In this document: piece after piece, positions 16,569 to 25,015 of the stretch
Numbering within the stretch: the stretch's first letter is position 1
How the letters are laid out: each line of letters begins with the position of its first letter
DNA from: Aminipila butyrica
Lineage (GTDB): Bacteria > Bacillota > Clostridia > Peptostreptococcales > Anaerovoracaceae
Direction of reading: 5' to 3'
Length of the DNA: 64,000 nt
Assembly: GCF_010669305.1 (NCBI RefSeq)
Contig: NZ_CP048649.1
Span: 2,418,001 to 2,482,000 of the forward strand
Notes under the pieces: generated by a model
Seen by the model: the letters and a program-made list of their open reading frames with translations, nothing else
Databases searched by the model: none
What the model was told of the DNA's origin: nothing
Position numbers and translations under genes: made by a program

Positions 16569-18683
16569 CTATATATCCTTTGTATTCATCACGCGCATTG
16601 CATTAAGAATGGCAATGAGGGCAACGCCCATATCCGCGAACACCGCTTCCCACATGGAAGCTACCCCAAAGGCACCTAAAACTAAAAACACCGCTTTGAC
16701 ACCTAACGCAAAGAATATATTTTGAAATACAATGTCTCTTGTTCTTTTTGCAATCTTCAGGGCAGAAGATATTTTGGAAGGCTCATCTGTCATGATGACA
16801 ACATCCGCAGCTTCGATTGCCGCATCAGAACCTAGCCCGCCCATAGCTATTCCAATATCAGCTCTTGCAAGCACCGGCGCATCGTTGATGCCATCACCAA
16901 CAAAGGCAATCTTCCCGTTGCGGCTTTTTCTGCTTTCCATTGCCTCTATCTTCTCTACCTTATCGGCTGGCAGCAGTTCGGCATACACCTCATCCAACCC
17001 CAGCTGCTTACCTACTTTTTCTCCCGCTGCTTTGCGATCGCCTGTCAGCATGACTGTTTTTTTAACGCCGAGAGATTTAAGTTCCCTAATTGCCTTAGCT
17101 GAATCTTCTTTCACCTCGTCAGAAATAATAATACTGCCCGCGTACTTCTTATTGACAGCAACATATACAACTGTACCAAAAGTTTCAACATCATCGTAGT
17201 GAACATTTGCACTACCCATTAGTCGAGCGTTACCAACAAGAATTTCCATGCCTTCGACTCTTACCTTAATGCCTTGACCGGCAATTTCCTCATACTCTTC
17301 CATACTATTTTTATCAATATCCCCATCATAGGCACTCAAAATAGAAAGAGTAATTGGATGACTTGAGTAACTTTCCGCATAAGCCGCATATTTAATTAAT
17401 TCTTTTTCCGTAAAACCACTTTGCACATTTAAGCTTGTGACTTTGAATACACCTTTTGTTAAGGTACCAGTCTTATCAAACACAACGGCTTCAACATCGT
17501 TGAGCGCTTCCAAATAGTTACTGCCCTTGACTAAGATGCCTCTTTTCGAAGCGCCTCCAATGCCACCGAAGAATCCTAAAGGGATAGAAATAACCAACGC
17601 ACATGGACAAGAAACCACTAAGAATACCAAGGCTCTATATATCCATTCAGAGAAGGTTGCTTCTTTTATTAATAAAGGCGGTATGATTGCCAGTGCTAAA
17701 GCTCCAAATACAACAACCGGCGTATAATAGCGTGCGAATTTTGTTATAAAATTCTCCGTCGGTGCTTTTCTGCTGCTGGCGTTTTGAACGAGATCCAAGA
17801 TTTTAGATACAGTTGATTCACCGTAGTCTCTTATTACTTCAAGAGTCAAAATTCCGTTCTTATTGACAAATCCACTTAGGGCATCTGCGCCGGGTTTCAA
17901 TTCACGAGGCACAGCTTCACCAGTCAACGCCGAAGTGTCCACCATCGATATACCCTCTATTACCTTACCATCTAAGGGAATTTTTTCTCCCGGTTTTACT
18001 ACGATAATATCTCCAACATGTACCGTGTCAGGTGACACGGTCTTCAGCTCATCGCCAACCTTTAAATTTGCATGGTCCGGTCTTATATCCATTAGTGCAC
18101 TGATCGATTTTCTGGAATGATCTACAGCTATATCCTGAAAGAGCTCGCCGACCAGATAAAACACCATAACAGCGACACCCTCCGGGTATTCCCCAACAAA
18201 GAATGCTCCGATTGTAGCAATGCTCATAAGGAAATGTTCCGTAAAGATCTGGCCGCGTGTAATACTTTTGATTGCCCGAAGCACAACCCTTCCTCCAACG
18301 ATGATATAGCTCGCTACAAATATGGCAAGTTCCACCCACTGCGAAAACGGAAAAACGACGCCTACTGCAAAGATTCCACCGCCTATCACAAGTTTTATGA
18401 TTTGCTTCTTGCGATTTTCATCATCATCCTGATCTGATATGCCAGACTTAACCGCCCCCTCTTCAAAAGAAACCTTAACGCCTGGCTCAATCTTTGTTAC
18501 AACCTGCTCAACCTTCTTACTTAACTTAGAAATATCCGCATTAGGTTTAGTCTCCAGTGTAAGCTTCCTCGAGAGAAAGTTTACTGAAGCAAAGGTTACC
18601 TCATCCAAATTTTTCACTTCTGCTTCCATTTTTGCTGCACAATTTGCACAACCCAAGCCTTCAAGGATAAATATTTTTTCCAT
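16569..18683 (-). CDS. cadA: Heavy-metal P1B-type ATPase (CadA/ZntA-like Zn/Cd/Pb exporter)
   Basis: A 704-aa metal pump. An N-terminal heavy-metal-associated domain has the GCANCAAKM metal site (CxxC). The membrane CPC motif is in VVSCPCALVIS, the phosphorylation site is DKTGTLTKG, the HP locus is SSHPI, and the hinge is GDGINDAPVLA. The CPC plus the last helix (MWEAVFADMGVALI) fits the Zn/Cd/Pb group rather than copper. The start MEKIFIL follows AAGGAGG at ideal spacing; the longest frame has 16 unsupported extra residues. It lies 94 bp after an ArsR-family gene on the same strand, the usual cadC-cadA arrangement. Confidence 0.93.
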   Translation of the reverse strand: MEKIFILEGLGCANCAAKMEAEVKNLDEVTFASVNFLSRKLTLETKPNADISKLSKKVEQVVTKIEPGVKVSFEEGAVKSGISDQDDDENRKKQIIKLVIGGGIFAVGVVFPFSQWVELAIFVASYIIVGGRVVLRAIKSITRGQIFTEHFLMSIATIGAFFVGEYPEGVAVMVFYLVGELFQDIAVDHSRKSISALMDIRPDHANLKVGDELKTVSPDTVHVGDIIVVKPGEKIPLDGKVIEGISMVDTSALTGEAVPRELKPGADALSGFVNKNGILTLEVIRDYGESTVSKILDLVQNASSRKAPTENFITKFARYYTPVVVFGALALAIIPPLLIKEATFSEWIYRALVFLVVSCPCALVISIPLGFFGGIGGASKRGILVKGSNYLEALNDVEAVVFDKTGTLTKGVFKVTSLNVQSGFTEKELIKYAAYAESYSSHPITLSILSAYDGDIDKNSMEEYEEIAGQGIKVRVEGMEILVGNARLMGSANVHYDDVETFGTVVYVAVNKKYAGSIIISDEVKEDSAKAIRELKSLGVKKTVMLTGDRKAAGEKVGKQLGLDEVYAELLPADKVEKIEAMESRKSRNGKIAFVGDGINDAPVLARADIGIAMGGLGSDAAIEAADVVIMTDEPSKISSALKIAKRTRDIVFQNIFFALGVKAVFLVLGAFGVASMWEAVFADMGVALIAILNAMRVMNTKDI

Positions 18684-18777
18684 GTTAATCCTCCTTATAG
18701 TTTTTAAGGGCTCTCTACTATAGTCTATCAATTTTTCTCATGTCATAAGGGAATAAAGGAGGCCTCTTAAGTCCTTT

Positions 18778-19146
18778 TTACTTTTCCATTACATGGGCTA
18801 AACATTGCTCAAAAAGCAGCCCTATGTGGCTGTCATCCAATGCATAATACGCAATTTTACCATCTCTGCGATATTTAATTAATTGTGTTTGCCGAAGCAC
18901 CTTAAGGTGATGAGAAATAGCAGGCTGAGTCATATTAAGAAGGGCGGTGATATCACATACACACATTTCTGAGAGCAGCAAAGCATTCACTATTTTAAGC
19001 CGAGTTGGATCATTCAGCACTTTAAAAAGCTCCGCCATTTGAAACAGTTGGTCATCCTGTGTCATTTCACTTTTTACCCGCTCTAATGTATCTTCATGTA
19101 TAATAGTACAATTACACAAGGCGCCATCTTCCTTTTTATTTCTCAT
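18778..19146 (-). CDS. cadC: ArsR/SmtB-family metal sensor (CadC-like)
   Basis: A 122-aa repressor with a winged helix (FKVLNDPTRLKIVNALL ... MTQPAISHHLKVLRQ). The CadC-type sensory cysteines are present: CNC near the N-terminus and CVCD at the start of the DNA-binding helix unit. These bind Cd/Pb/Zn and release the repressor from DNA. The start MRNKKEDG is chosen because CAGGAGGG lies upstream. It should control itself and the P-type ATPase that follows. Confidence 0.9.
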   Translation of the reverse strand: MRNKKEDGALCNCTIIHEDTLERVKSEMTQDDQLFQMAELFKVLNDPTRLKIVNALLLSEMCVCDITALLNMTQPAISHHLKVLRQTQLIKYRRDGKIAYYALDDSHIGLLFEQCLAHVMEK

Positions 19147-19177
19147 AAATTTGCCCTCCTGAAATAAATATATAAGC

Positions 19178-19221
19178 ATTCGTTTATTCGTTATAGTAGC
19201 ATACTATCCTTTTATAGTCAA
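19178..19221 (-). promoter_or_regulatory. Promoter and probable operator of the cadC-cadA unit
   Basis: Minus strand: -35 TTGACT (19216-19221), 17-bp spacer, -10 TACTAT (19193-19198). A 6-3-6 dyad (ATAGTA/TACTAT, 19193-19207) overlaps the -10, and two ATTCG direct repeats (19178 and 19186) follow it. ArsR-family proteins bind AT-rich ATTCG-like sites in this position. Confidence 0.55.
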
Positions 19222-19307
19222 TACATCCGCCTTAAACGAATATAGTTCTAATCAATTATTATTTTTTAAATAAGACTCGTTTAGTCACCCATTATAAAGA
19301 ATATAAA

Positions 19308-19347
19308 CCACATCTAATGTGTGCCTTAAGTCAACATAAGCCATTAA
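19308..19347. repeat. Short imperfect repeat, copy 1 (pairs with 20604-20644)
   Basis: About 40 bp matching 20604-20644 at roughly three quarters of positions, ending in the shared TCAAmATAAGCCATTAA. The two copies are in the same orientation and flank the stalk-domain gene at 19530-20447. Confidence 0.45.
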
Positions 19348-19375
19348 AGTTATGATGAGTCACAAGGTTTCAAAA

Positions 19376-19430
19376 AACAAAAGAAGTCAATCCATTTTGG
19401 GAATTGACTTCTTTTAAGCAATTTCAGCAG
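19376..19430. repeat. Dispersed hairpin repeat, copy B (also acts as terminator)
   Basis: Stem arms 19379-19393 and 19400-19415 (core AAAAGAAGTCAAT / ATTGACTTCTTTT), with the flank AAGCAATTTCAGCAG shared with copy A at 4631-4683. It lies about 110 bp beyond the stop of the stalk-domain gene and can end its transcript. Confidence 0.75.
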
Positions 19431-19529
19431 GCTAGATAAGAATCGCTGCTTCCATTTAATACTATATTTCTGCTGTAACAATTGGCTTTGAAAGCCATTA
19501 GGATGCCTCTCCAAAGAAGCTTTGACCTC

Positions 19530-20447
19530 TTATGGACGCAAAAAAATCACAAATTCATAGCCATCTTTAGAGCTATCAGTATCAAATAACTGCACAATGT
19601 CTTTATCTTTCAAATTTCCTGAAAACAGCTTATACTCATCGTCATCCGTCACCTGATATATAACGACATCTTCTGACAACATATAGGTTTTGTCTCCGAT
19701 AGTTATGCTTTCTCTGTTATTTCCTTGATCAATTTTTACAGGTCCCAAATTAGCACTTATTTCCTGAGCTCCCACAATCACACCGTTAGAAGCCAAGTCG
19801 AGTTTATATAAAATTGACTTGCTAAATCCATTAGCGCTCCATTTTACTTGAGACCAGTTTTTTATGATATCTGCATCAGAAGTTAATACATCTATCCATT
19901 TCTTTTCTTTATATCCAACAACATGCTGAACTTTCTTTCCAGCATCATTTACGTCCTTGGTTACCTCATTGAAAACTGAATAACCAGAAGAAACTGCTTT
20001 TAAGTCCTGAACGGTAGTATTTGTTTTATTCGTATCTGCGTTCGAAGCCTTATCCGTCACAGTTGACTGATTAGTCGTCGTCTGGCTCGTTGTAGCCTGA
20101 TTTGCTGTCGTGCTCGGTGTCTGCGCCTTTGTATCATTCGTATCCTTTGTTTCACTTGTAATTATTTTTACCGTTTTACTTGTGTTGTCATAATCAATCC
20201 CTAGTGATAACAACTCACTTACCTTTCGTACAGGCAAATAGGTTGTACCCTTATATGTAATGCTGAACGGTACTGAACTTCCATCGGATAATTGATAATT
20301 TTCCCCTTGTTTAACGGCATTTTTACCATCTACGGTTATGTTGACCGTATTGAATTGTGCCTGAATATTGTCCGCTAAAGCCGTAGTTGGAACCACTAAT
20401 AAGCAGGCAAAGATAAACCCTACAATAAACCCTTTAAACTGTTTCAT
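19530..20447 (-). CDS. Secreted stalk-domain (copper amine oxidase N) protein
   Basis: A 305-aa exported protein with a signal peptide (1-25), one stalk domain (about 30-100, with TTYLPVRKVSELLSLGIDYDN), a Thr/Gln/Asn/Ser-rich linker (about 100-150) and a C-terminal beta-rich region of unknown function (SVFNEVTKDVND ... FVIFLRP). The stalk domain is a wall- or surface-associated module common in Clostridia and does not imply amine oxidase activity. Ribosome site AGAGGAG. It is monocistronic, ended by the hairpin repeat downstream. Confidence 0.78.
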   Translation of the reverse strand: MKQFKGFIVGFIFACLLVVPTTALADNIQAQFNTVNITVDGKNAVKQGENYQLSDGSSVPFSITYKGTTYLPVRKVSELLSLGIDYDNTSKTVKIITSETKDTNDTKAQTPSTTANQATTSQTTTNQSTVTDKASNADTNKTNTTVQDLKAVSSGYSVFNEVTKDVNDAGKKVQHVVGYKEKKWIDVLTSDADIIKNWSQVKWSANGFSKSILYKLDLASNGVIVGAQEISANLGPVKIDQGNNRESITIGDKTYMLSEDVVIYQVTDDDEYKLFSGNLKDKDIVQLFDTDSSKDGYEFVIFLRP

Positions 20448-20603
20448 TTTTTAACTCCTCTCTGGATTGTGATAAAAAATAGTTTCTTTCAGTTTACCCC
20501 TCTACAAATACATATTCAACCTTTAATCTTAAATTTTTCCAATATTAAATTAATTTCACTAATAAAAAAGTAACCGACATGCCTAAAAGTGGCACGCAAA
20601 AAG

Positions 20604-20644
20604 TCACACCTAGTGCGTGCCACGAGGTCAAAATAAGCCATTAA
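20604..20644. repeat. Short imperfect repeat, copy 2, with a 9-bp inverted repeat
   Basis: This matches 19308-19347. It overlaps a perfect inverted repeat GTGGCACGC (20589-20597) / GCGTGCCAC (20615-20623). The function is unknown. Confidence 0.45.
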
Positions 20645-20679
20645 GCTTGCAGTCAAGTATAGATTAAAAAATAAAAAAA

Positions 20680-20723
20680 CACCCTCCAAACGTTGCAAAT
20701 GCAGTTATTTGAAGGGGGTTTTA
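20680..20723 (-). terminator. Terminator of tRNA-Arg
   Basis: Arms 20680-20690 and 20708-20718 (CACCCTCCAAA / TTTGAAGGGGG with wobble pairs). On the minus strand a long T-run (TTTTTTTATTTTTT) follows. It starts three bases after the encoded CCA of the tRNA. Confidence 0.8.
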
Positions 20724-20725
20724 CT

Positions 20726-20801
20726 TGGTGAGGCACGAGGGATTCGAACCCCCAACCGACAGATTCGAAGTCTGCGACTCTATCCATTGAGCTAGTGCCC
20801 C
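20726..20801 (-). tRNA. tRNA-Arg (anticodon TCG)
   Basis: A 76-nt cloverleaf read on the minus strand. The acceptor arms GGGGCAC/GTGCCTC pair over 7 bp, discriminator A is followed by an encoded CCA. The D arm has GCTC...GAGT. The anticodon loop CTTCGAA reads TCG, for CGA codons. The T arm is GGGGG-TTCGAAT-CCCTC. Confidence 0.95.
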
Positions 20802-20932
20802 ATAGCTAATCAATAAAAAATAGTATATACCAACATTTGCATAAATGCAAGTACAAAGATTAGAAATATTCCTTCATCTGATAAATTTTTAAATAACCCG
20901 CATGTGTAAACATAAAAACAATCGGCTGACGG

Positions 20933-20960
20933 TTGATTTTTCATCTTGCTGATGTATAAT
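20933..20960 (+). promoter_or_regulatory. Promoter of the stalk-domain gene at 21008
   Basis: -35 TTGATT (20933-20938), 16-bp spacer, -10 TATAAT (20955-20960), about 48 bp before the start codon. Confidence 0.6.
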
Positions 20961-21007
20961 TTAAATAAGTTATAATGGAAAATATACCCATAAAGAAGGA
21001 GAAAAAA

Positions 21008-21904
21008 ATGAGTGGAAAATGGAAGAAGTTTTTAACCTGCTTTCTTACAGTTGCGATGCTGATTACGATGTCAACCCCTCTTGCCTTTGCCGCAGATCAG
21101 GTTCGTATTATCGATCAAGGCAGCTTTCTTCAGTTTGAAGTTCCGCCGCAGATTATTAAAGGACGAACAATGGTTCCGATGCGAGAAATCTTTGAAAATG
21201 TTTTTGGCTGTTCCGTAGAATGGAACTCTGCCGAAAAAAGCATTACCGCAGTATATCCAGACACGACACCCATAACAATTCAAATGAAAATTGGAGATCA
21301 AACTATGTATGTCAATGGTAAAGCTGTCCTAATTGATGTACCGCCTCAAATCGTGTCAGGTAAAACACTCGTGCCTCTAAAAGCGATTTCCAGTAGTTTA
21401 GGAGTGGGCATCGGATATGACAATGCTCATAAAGTTGTGGTATTAGGACTAGCTACAGATAATCCGCAAGAAGTATTAGCAATTGATGCACAAAATTATA
21501 CAGATATTAAATTAACAGACATGTATGGTGATATCGACTTACTAAAGTTGTATACCGTACCCTCTCCTGATGCCGCGTATATGTATGAAGTAAAGGGACA
21601 CCCCTATGAAAGTCAATATCAGGCACTTTTAACGATAAAGAAAGAGGGTTCCGTCTTTATCGATGTGTCAGTTGAAAAATTGAATAAGCCGGATATGAAC
21701 AAAAAGGTGACTTGGACAGATGTAAACGGCACAACCTACACCCATACCGTCGATTCACTTTATACTTTGTTTCCTCTTTTAGAGATGAAAAATGGGCAGA
21801 CATGGTGTCTGAAGACCTTTGGCGATGTTTACAGTGAGTACCAGGATATACCTGGAAGAGTCCTGTTAGACGCAATCCAGAGCTATGCCAAAACATATCT
21901 GTAA
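21008..21904 (+). CDS. Secreted stalk-domain (copper amine oxidase N) protein
   Basis: A 298-aa exported protein. A signal peptide (about 1-31, ending PLAFA) is followed by a double stalk domain (FEVPPQIIKGRTMVPMREI and IDVPPQIVSGKTLVPLKAI, about 35-150) and a C-terminal region of about 140 residues with no family I recognise. The start MSGKWKK is chosen because AGAAGGAG lies directly before it. It is probably a single-gene unit; its relation to the similar gene at 19530 is only at the stalk domain. Confidence 0.78.
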   Translation: MSGKWKKFLTCFLTVAMLITMSTPLAFAADQVRIIDQGSFLQFEVPPQIIKGRTMVPMREIFENVFGCSVEWNSAEKSITAVYPDTTPITIQMKIGDQTMYVNGKAVLIDVPPQIVSGKTLVPLKAISSSLGVGIGYDNAHKVVVLGLATDNPQEVLAIDAQNYTDIKLTDMYGDIDLLKLYTVPSPDAAYMYEVKGHPYESQYQALLTIKKEGSVFIDVSVEKLNKPDMNKKVTWTDVNGTTYTHTVDSLYTLFPLLEMKNGQTWCLKTFGDVYSEYQDIPGRVLLDAIQSYAKTYL

Positions 21905-21995
21905 TTTTGATGGCTTTAAAGTCCATACTAGAAATATAGCAAAATTAGTTGGCGTTTGAAATTAAATCGATTATATTCACTGGGAGGTGAAAGTC

Positions 21996-22526
21996 ATTAA
22001 AAACATTCCCAACTGTATTACAGCTGTTCGGCTATTTTCTTCTATTGCTTTATTGCTTGTCAAACCACTCTCTGCGCTATTCTTTTTCTTTTATCTTATA
22101 GGTGGAGTGAGTGACGTTTTAGACGGATATATTGCAAGGAAATTCAACGTTTCCAGCAAATTCGGTCAGGTATTTGACAGCCTTTGCGATCTAGTATTTA
22201 TCAGTATTGTGCTGCTAATTTTTATACCAATTATAAACCTATCATTGGGAATGATCTATTGGATAGCTGCCATTGCTGTAGTACGCTTGATTTCAATAGC
22301 CTTAGGTCTTGCCAAATATCATCAACTCGCTTTTTTGCACACTTATGCCAATAAGGCTACCGGCTTAGTTTTGTTTTTCTTTCCCTTTTTATTTTTTGTT
22401 TTGGGGAAAGAAATCACTGCTATTACCATTTGTTGTCTAGCCAGTATTTCGGCATCTGAGGAGTTATTAATTAACCTAACTTCAAAGACATTGCACAGAG
22501 ATAGAGTGTCCATTTTCAGCAAATAA
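21996..22526 (+). CDS. CDP-alcohol phosphatidyltransferase family protein, probable ATT start
   Basis: A ~176-aa membrane enzyme of phospholipid headgroup synthesis. The family motif D(x)2DG(x)2AR(x)8G(x)3D(x)3D is complete in DVLDGYIAR ... GQVFDSLCD, at residues ~45-70. Several transmembrane helices follow. The substrate (glycerol phosphate, serine or another alcohol) is not determined. GGGAGGTGA lies at 21983-21990, so the correctly spaced codon is ATT at 21996, which would give the typical family start MKNIPN. The upstream GTG at 21987 falls inside the ribosome site. Confidence 0.82.
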   Translation: MKNIPNCITAVRLFSSIALLLVKPLSALFFFFYLIGGVSDVLDGYIARKFNVSSKFGQVFDSLCDLVFISIVLLIFIPIINLSLGMIYWIAAIAVVRLISIALGLAKYHQLAFLHTYANKATGLVLFFFPFLFFVLGKEITAITICCLASISASEELLINLTSKTLHRDRVSIFSK

Positions 22527-22593
22527 GCAAATTCAACTGAGAACTGCTTTTGCTGATAACAGAATTCAAGCTGGTCTAAGGAGTGACATTTTT

Positions 22594-22625
22594 AAAGGTG
22601 GAGGTAATTGTTTACCCCCACCTTT
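22594..22625. terminator. Terminator between convergent genes
   Basis: AAAGGTGG (22594-22601) pairs with CCACCTTT (22618-22625), with further pairing inside (GGTAA/TTACC) and one mismatch. T-rich sequence follows on the plus side. Confidence 0.6.
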
Positions 22626-22698
22626 ATTATAGAATTTATAGAGTCAAAATTGCTTCAAAATTAAATATATCACGGCAGCTTATGGCATAAAAAACACG

Positions 22699-23847
22699 CT
22701 AAATCAGTGATTCATATAAGACGGTAATATCCTCTACGCTGGTTTCTTTTGGATTTCCCGGCCTACAAGCATCGTCGTAAGCCGATTGAGCTAAGAACGG
22801 AATATCTTCTGCCTTGACGATGTCCTTTAAGTCTACCGGAATACCCACATCCTCAGACAACTGTTTTACCGCGTCGATGGCCACCTGGCGGTATTCCTCC
22901 TGAGACATGGCATCCACGCCTTCTACGCCCATAGCCCTTGCGATTTCCCGGTATTTTTCTCCGGTAGCCTCTGCATTATACGCCATAACTGTAGGAAGGA
23001 TAATGGCATTGGCTATGCCGTGTGGCGTGTCGTACAGGGCTCCAAGCGGATGTGCCATGGAATGCACGATACCAAGGCCCACGTTGGAAAAGCCCATGCC
23101 TGCCACGTATTGGCCCAACGCCATATCGGTCCGTCCCTCGGCCGTATTATCCACAGCGCCTCTTAAAGAACGAGAGATAATCTCAATAGCCTTTAGATGG
23201 AACATATCGGACAATTCCCAAGCTCCTGCCGTAATATACCCTTCGATAGCGTGTGTCAGCGCATCCATACCCGTGGCTGCGGTCAGCCCCTTAGGCATGG
23301 AAGCCATCATTTCGGGATCCACAAAAGCCACTACCGGAATGTCCTTCGGATCTACGCAGACCATCTTCCGATTTTTCTCCACATCTGTGATTACATAGTT
23401 TATGGTCACCTCTGCCGCCGTTCCAGCCGTAGTCGGTACAGCAAAAATCGGCACAGATTTCTGCGTAGTAGGCGCAACGCCTTCCAAGCTTCTGATATCT
23501 TCAAAGTCTGGATTAGCAATGACGATGCCCACTCCCTTGGCCGTATCCATGGAGGAACCTCCACCCACAGCAATGATGTAGTCTGCTCCCGCTTTCTTAA
23601 ATGCTTCTACACCCATCTGCACATTCTCAATGGTAGGGTTTACTTTGATGTTTGAATAAATTTCATAGGATAACCCCGCTTCCTCCAGCACGCCGATGAC
23701 CTTTCCGGTTACACCGAACTCCAGCAGATCTGGGTCTGAGCAAAGAAACGCCTTTTTAAAGCCCCGTCCAACCGCCTCACTAGCGATATCTTTAATCGCA
23801 CCTGCTCCATGGTAGGAAGTCTCATTCAATACAAATCTGTTTGCCAT
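22699..23847 (-). CDS. Iron-containing alcohol dehydrogenase (group III)
   Basis: A 382-aa NAD(P)-linked dehydrogenase of the Fe-ADH family (FucO, 1,3-propanediol dehydrogenase, butanol dehydrogenase). The nucleotide loop is GGGSSMDTAKG. Metal ligands are visible as Asp and His in TGMDALTHAIE and two His in VHSMAHPLGALYDTPHG. It reduces an aldehyde or oxidises an alcohol in the cytoplasm; sequence alone does not fix the substrate. Ribosome site AAGGAGAA. It stands alone between a convergent gene and a MerR gene. Confidence 0.92.
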   Translation of the reverse strand: MANRFVLNETSYHGAGAIKDIASEAVGRGFKKAFLCSDPDLLEFGVTGKVIGVLEEAGLSYEIYSNIKVNPTIENVQMGVEAFKKAGADYIIAVGGGSSMDTAKGVGIVIANPDFEDIRSLEGVAPTTQKSVPIFAVPTTAGTAAEVTINYVITDVEKNRKMVCVDPKDIPVVAFVDPEMMASMPKGLTAATGMDALTHAIEGYITAGAWELSDMFHLKAIEIISRSLRGAVDNTAEGRTDMALGQYVAGMGFSNVGLGIVHSMAHPLGALYDTPHGIANAIILPTVMAYNAEATGEKYREIARAMGVEGVDAMSQEEYRQVAIDAVKQLSEDVGIPVDLKDIVKAEDIPFLAQSAYDDACRPGNPKETSVEDITVLYESLI

Positions 23848-24028
23848 TTTTTCTCCTTTGCGTTTAAATAGGAATCGTTAATCTTGTTATTTCCACTTTT
23901 TTTCATTTTAACATGGCCCTTTTACTTTTTATACGGTAATTTTCAGACAATTTAGGGTGAAAATTTTTTATTTCTCCTGCTGGCAAGATCATGGCTAATC
24001 TTTAAGTAATCCTCATCTTCATGACAAA

Positions 24029-24060
24029 GACCGCCATCTCGATTTCAAGAAATGGCGGTC
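24029..24060 (-). terminator. Terminator after the MerR gene
   Basis: A perfect 9-bp inverted repeat GACCGCCAT / ATGGCGGTC (24029-24037 and 24052-24060) with weaker inner pairing, 27 bp after the MerR stop codon. Confidence 0.65.
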
Positions 24061-24086
24061 CCTGTGTTTCAATTATTTTTACATCC

Positions 24087-24905
24087 TTATTTCTTCTTTA
24101 CCGGATAGCAAACCTCTGTCACCCATTCTTGGGGATTCTGGGTTTGAGCTGGGCTGACGTGATAAATGCAGAACATGGCCCCGTTAAACTCATACGCGTT
24201 ATCCCGAACCCATTGTGCCACCCCTCGATGAACTTCCGTCAATCCCTGATAGTCGCCTTTGATGATGGCTGAAGCAAATTCGATACTAGGTACCTTTTTA
24301 AAAAATACATGTTCTGTATCCTCATAAGCCCCAACAACAGACATCTGAATTTCTACGTCGACATCGCTTTCTTTATATCCCACATCGTGGAAGACGGCCA
24401 TACCATAACAAGGATCTGCTATCTGCATATTCCTGTCTGCCGTCTCCTTCATGAGCAGCTCCCATAAAATTCCCTCCCGGTCATAAGTGGGAATTACCTG
24501 ACGTACGCTGGCTACATACCGTTCTGGCAGAGCCTTAATTGTTACATTATAGTTCATCGCTGTTTCATCCTTTCTCAGCCGTTCTATGGCTGTATCAAGG
24601 AGCAGCAACCGACGACTTACCTCCTCAGCCTCCTCCTGGACCTCGCTCTGCTTTATTTGCAAAAACTCCGCCAGCGCTTGGGGGTCATCGTAATGCGCCA
24701 GAATCTTTCCGATGGCGGAAAGGCCAAAGCCCATATCCTTCAGGGCCACAATCCGCCCGGCATCAGCCAATTGTTCTTCACTATAATAGCGATAACCCGT
24801 GCTGGTATCAATAGTCTGGGGAGTCAAGAGACGGATTTCATCGTAGTGCCGCAACATTCGAATGCTAATCCTTGATAGTTTTGAAAAATCACCTATTTTC
24901 AGCAT
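24087..24905 (-). CDS. MerR-family regulator with GyrI-like effector domain (BmrR type)
   Basis: A 272-aa activator. The N-terminal MerR winged helix begins MLKIGDFSKLSRISIRMLRHYDEI, a coiled coil follows (about 75-115), then a GyrI-like small-molecule binding domain (about 120-270). Such proteins bind hydrophobic cations or drugs and twist a 19-bp-spaced promoter into an active form. Such a promoter lies directly upstream, so it should be autoregulated. No transporter gene is adjacent. Confidence 0.88.
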   Translation of the reverse strand: MLKIGDFSKLSRISIRMLRHYDEIRLLTPQTIDTSTGYRYYSEEQLADAGRIVALKDMGFGLSAIGKILAHYDDPQALAEFLQIKQSEVQEEAEEVSRRLLLLDTAIERLRKDETAMNYNVTIKALPERYVASVRQVIPTYDREGILWELLMKETADRNMQIADPCYGMAVFHDVGYKESDVDVEIQMSVVGAYEDTEHVFFKKVPSIEFASAIIKGDYQGLTEVHRGVAQWVRDNAYEFNGAMFCIYHVSPAQTQNPQEWVTEVCYPVKKK

Positions 24906-24944
24906 ATTTATTTCCTCACATATGTGTTTTTTGAGCTCATCTAC

Positions 24945-24975
24945 AGTGTAGAGTATGCCACAGTGTAAGAGTCAA
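24945..24975 (-). promoter_or_regulatory. MerR-type promoter with 19-bp spacer
   Basis: Minus strand: -35 TTGACT (24970-24975), exactly 19 bp, -10 TACACT (24945-24950). The palindrome CTACACTGTAG and a repeated TACACTGT lie in and beside the spacer. The long spacer is the hallmark of MerR-controlled promoters. Confidence 0.7.
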
Positions 24976-25015
24976 GGGGGTTTTTAAAAAAGTATCAAGG
25001 CTACCGACCAAGAAG

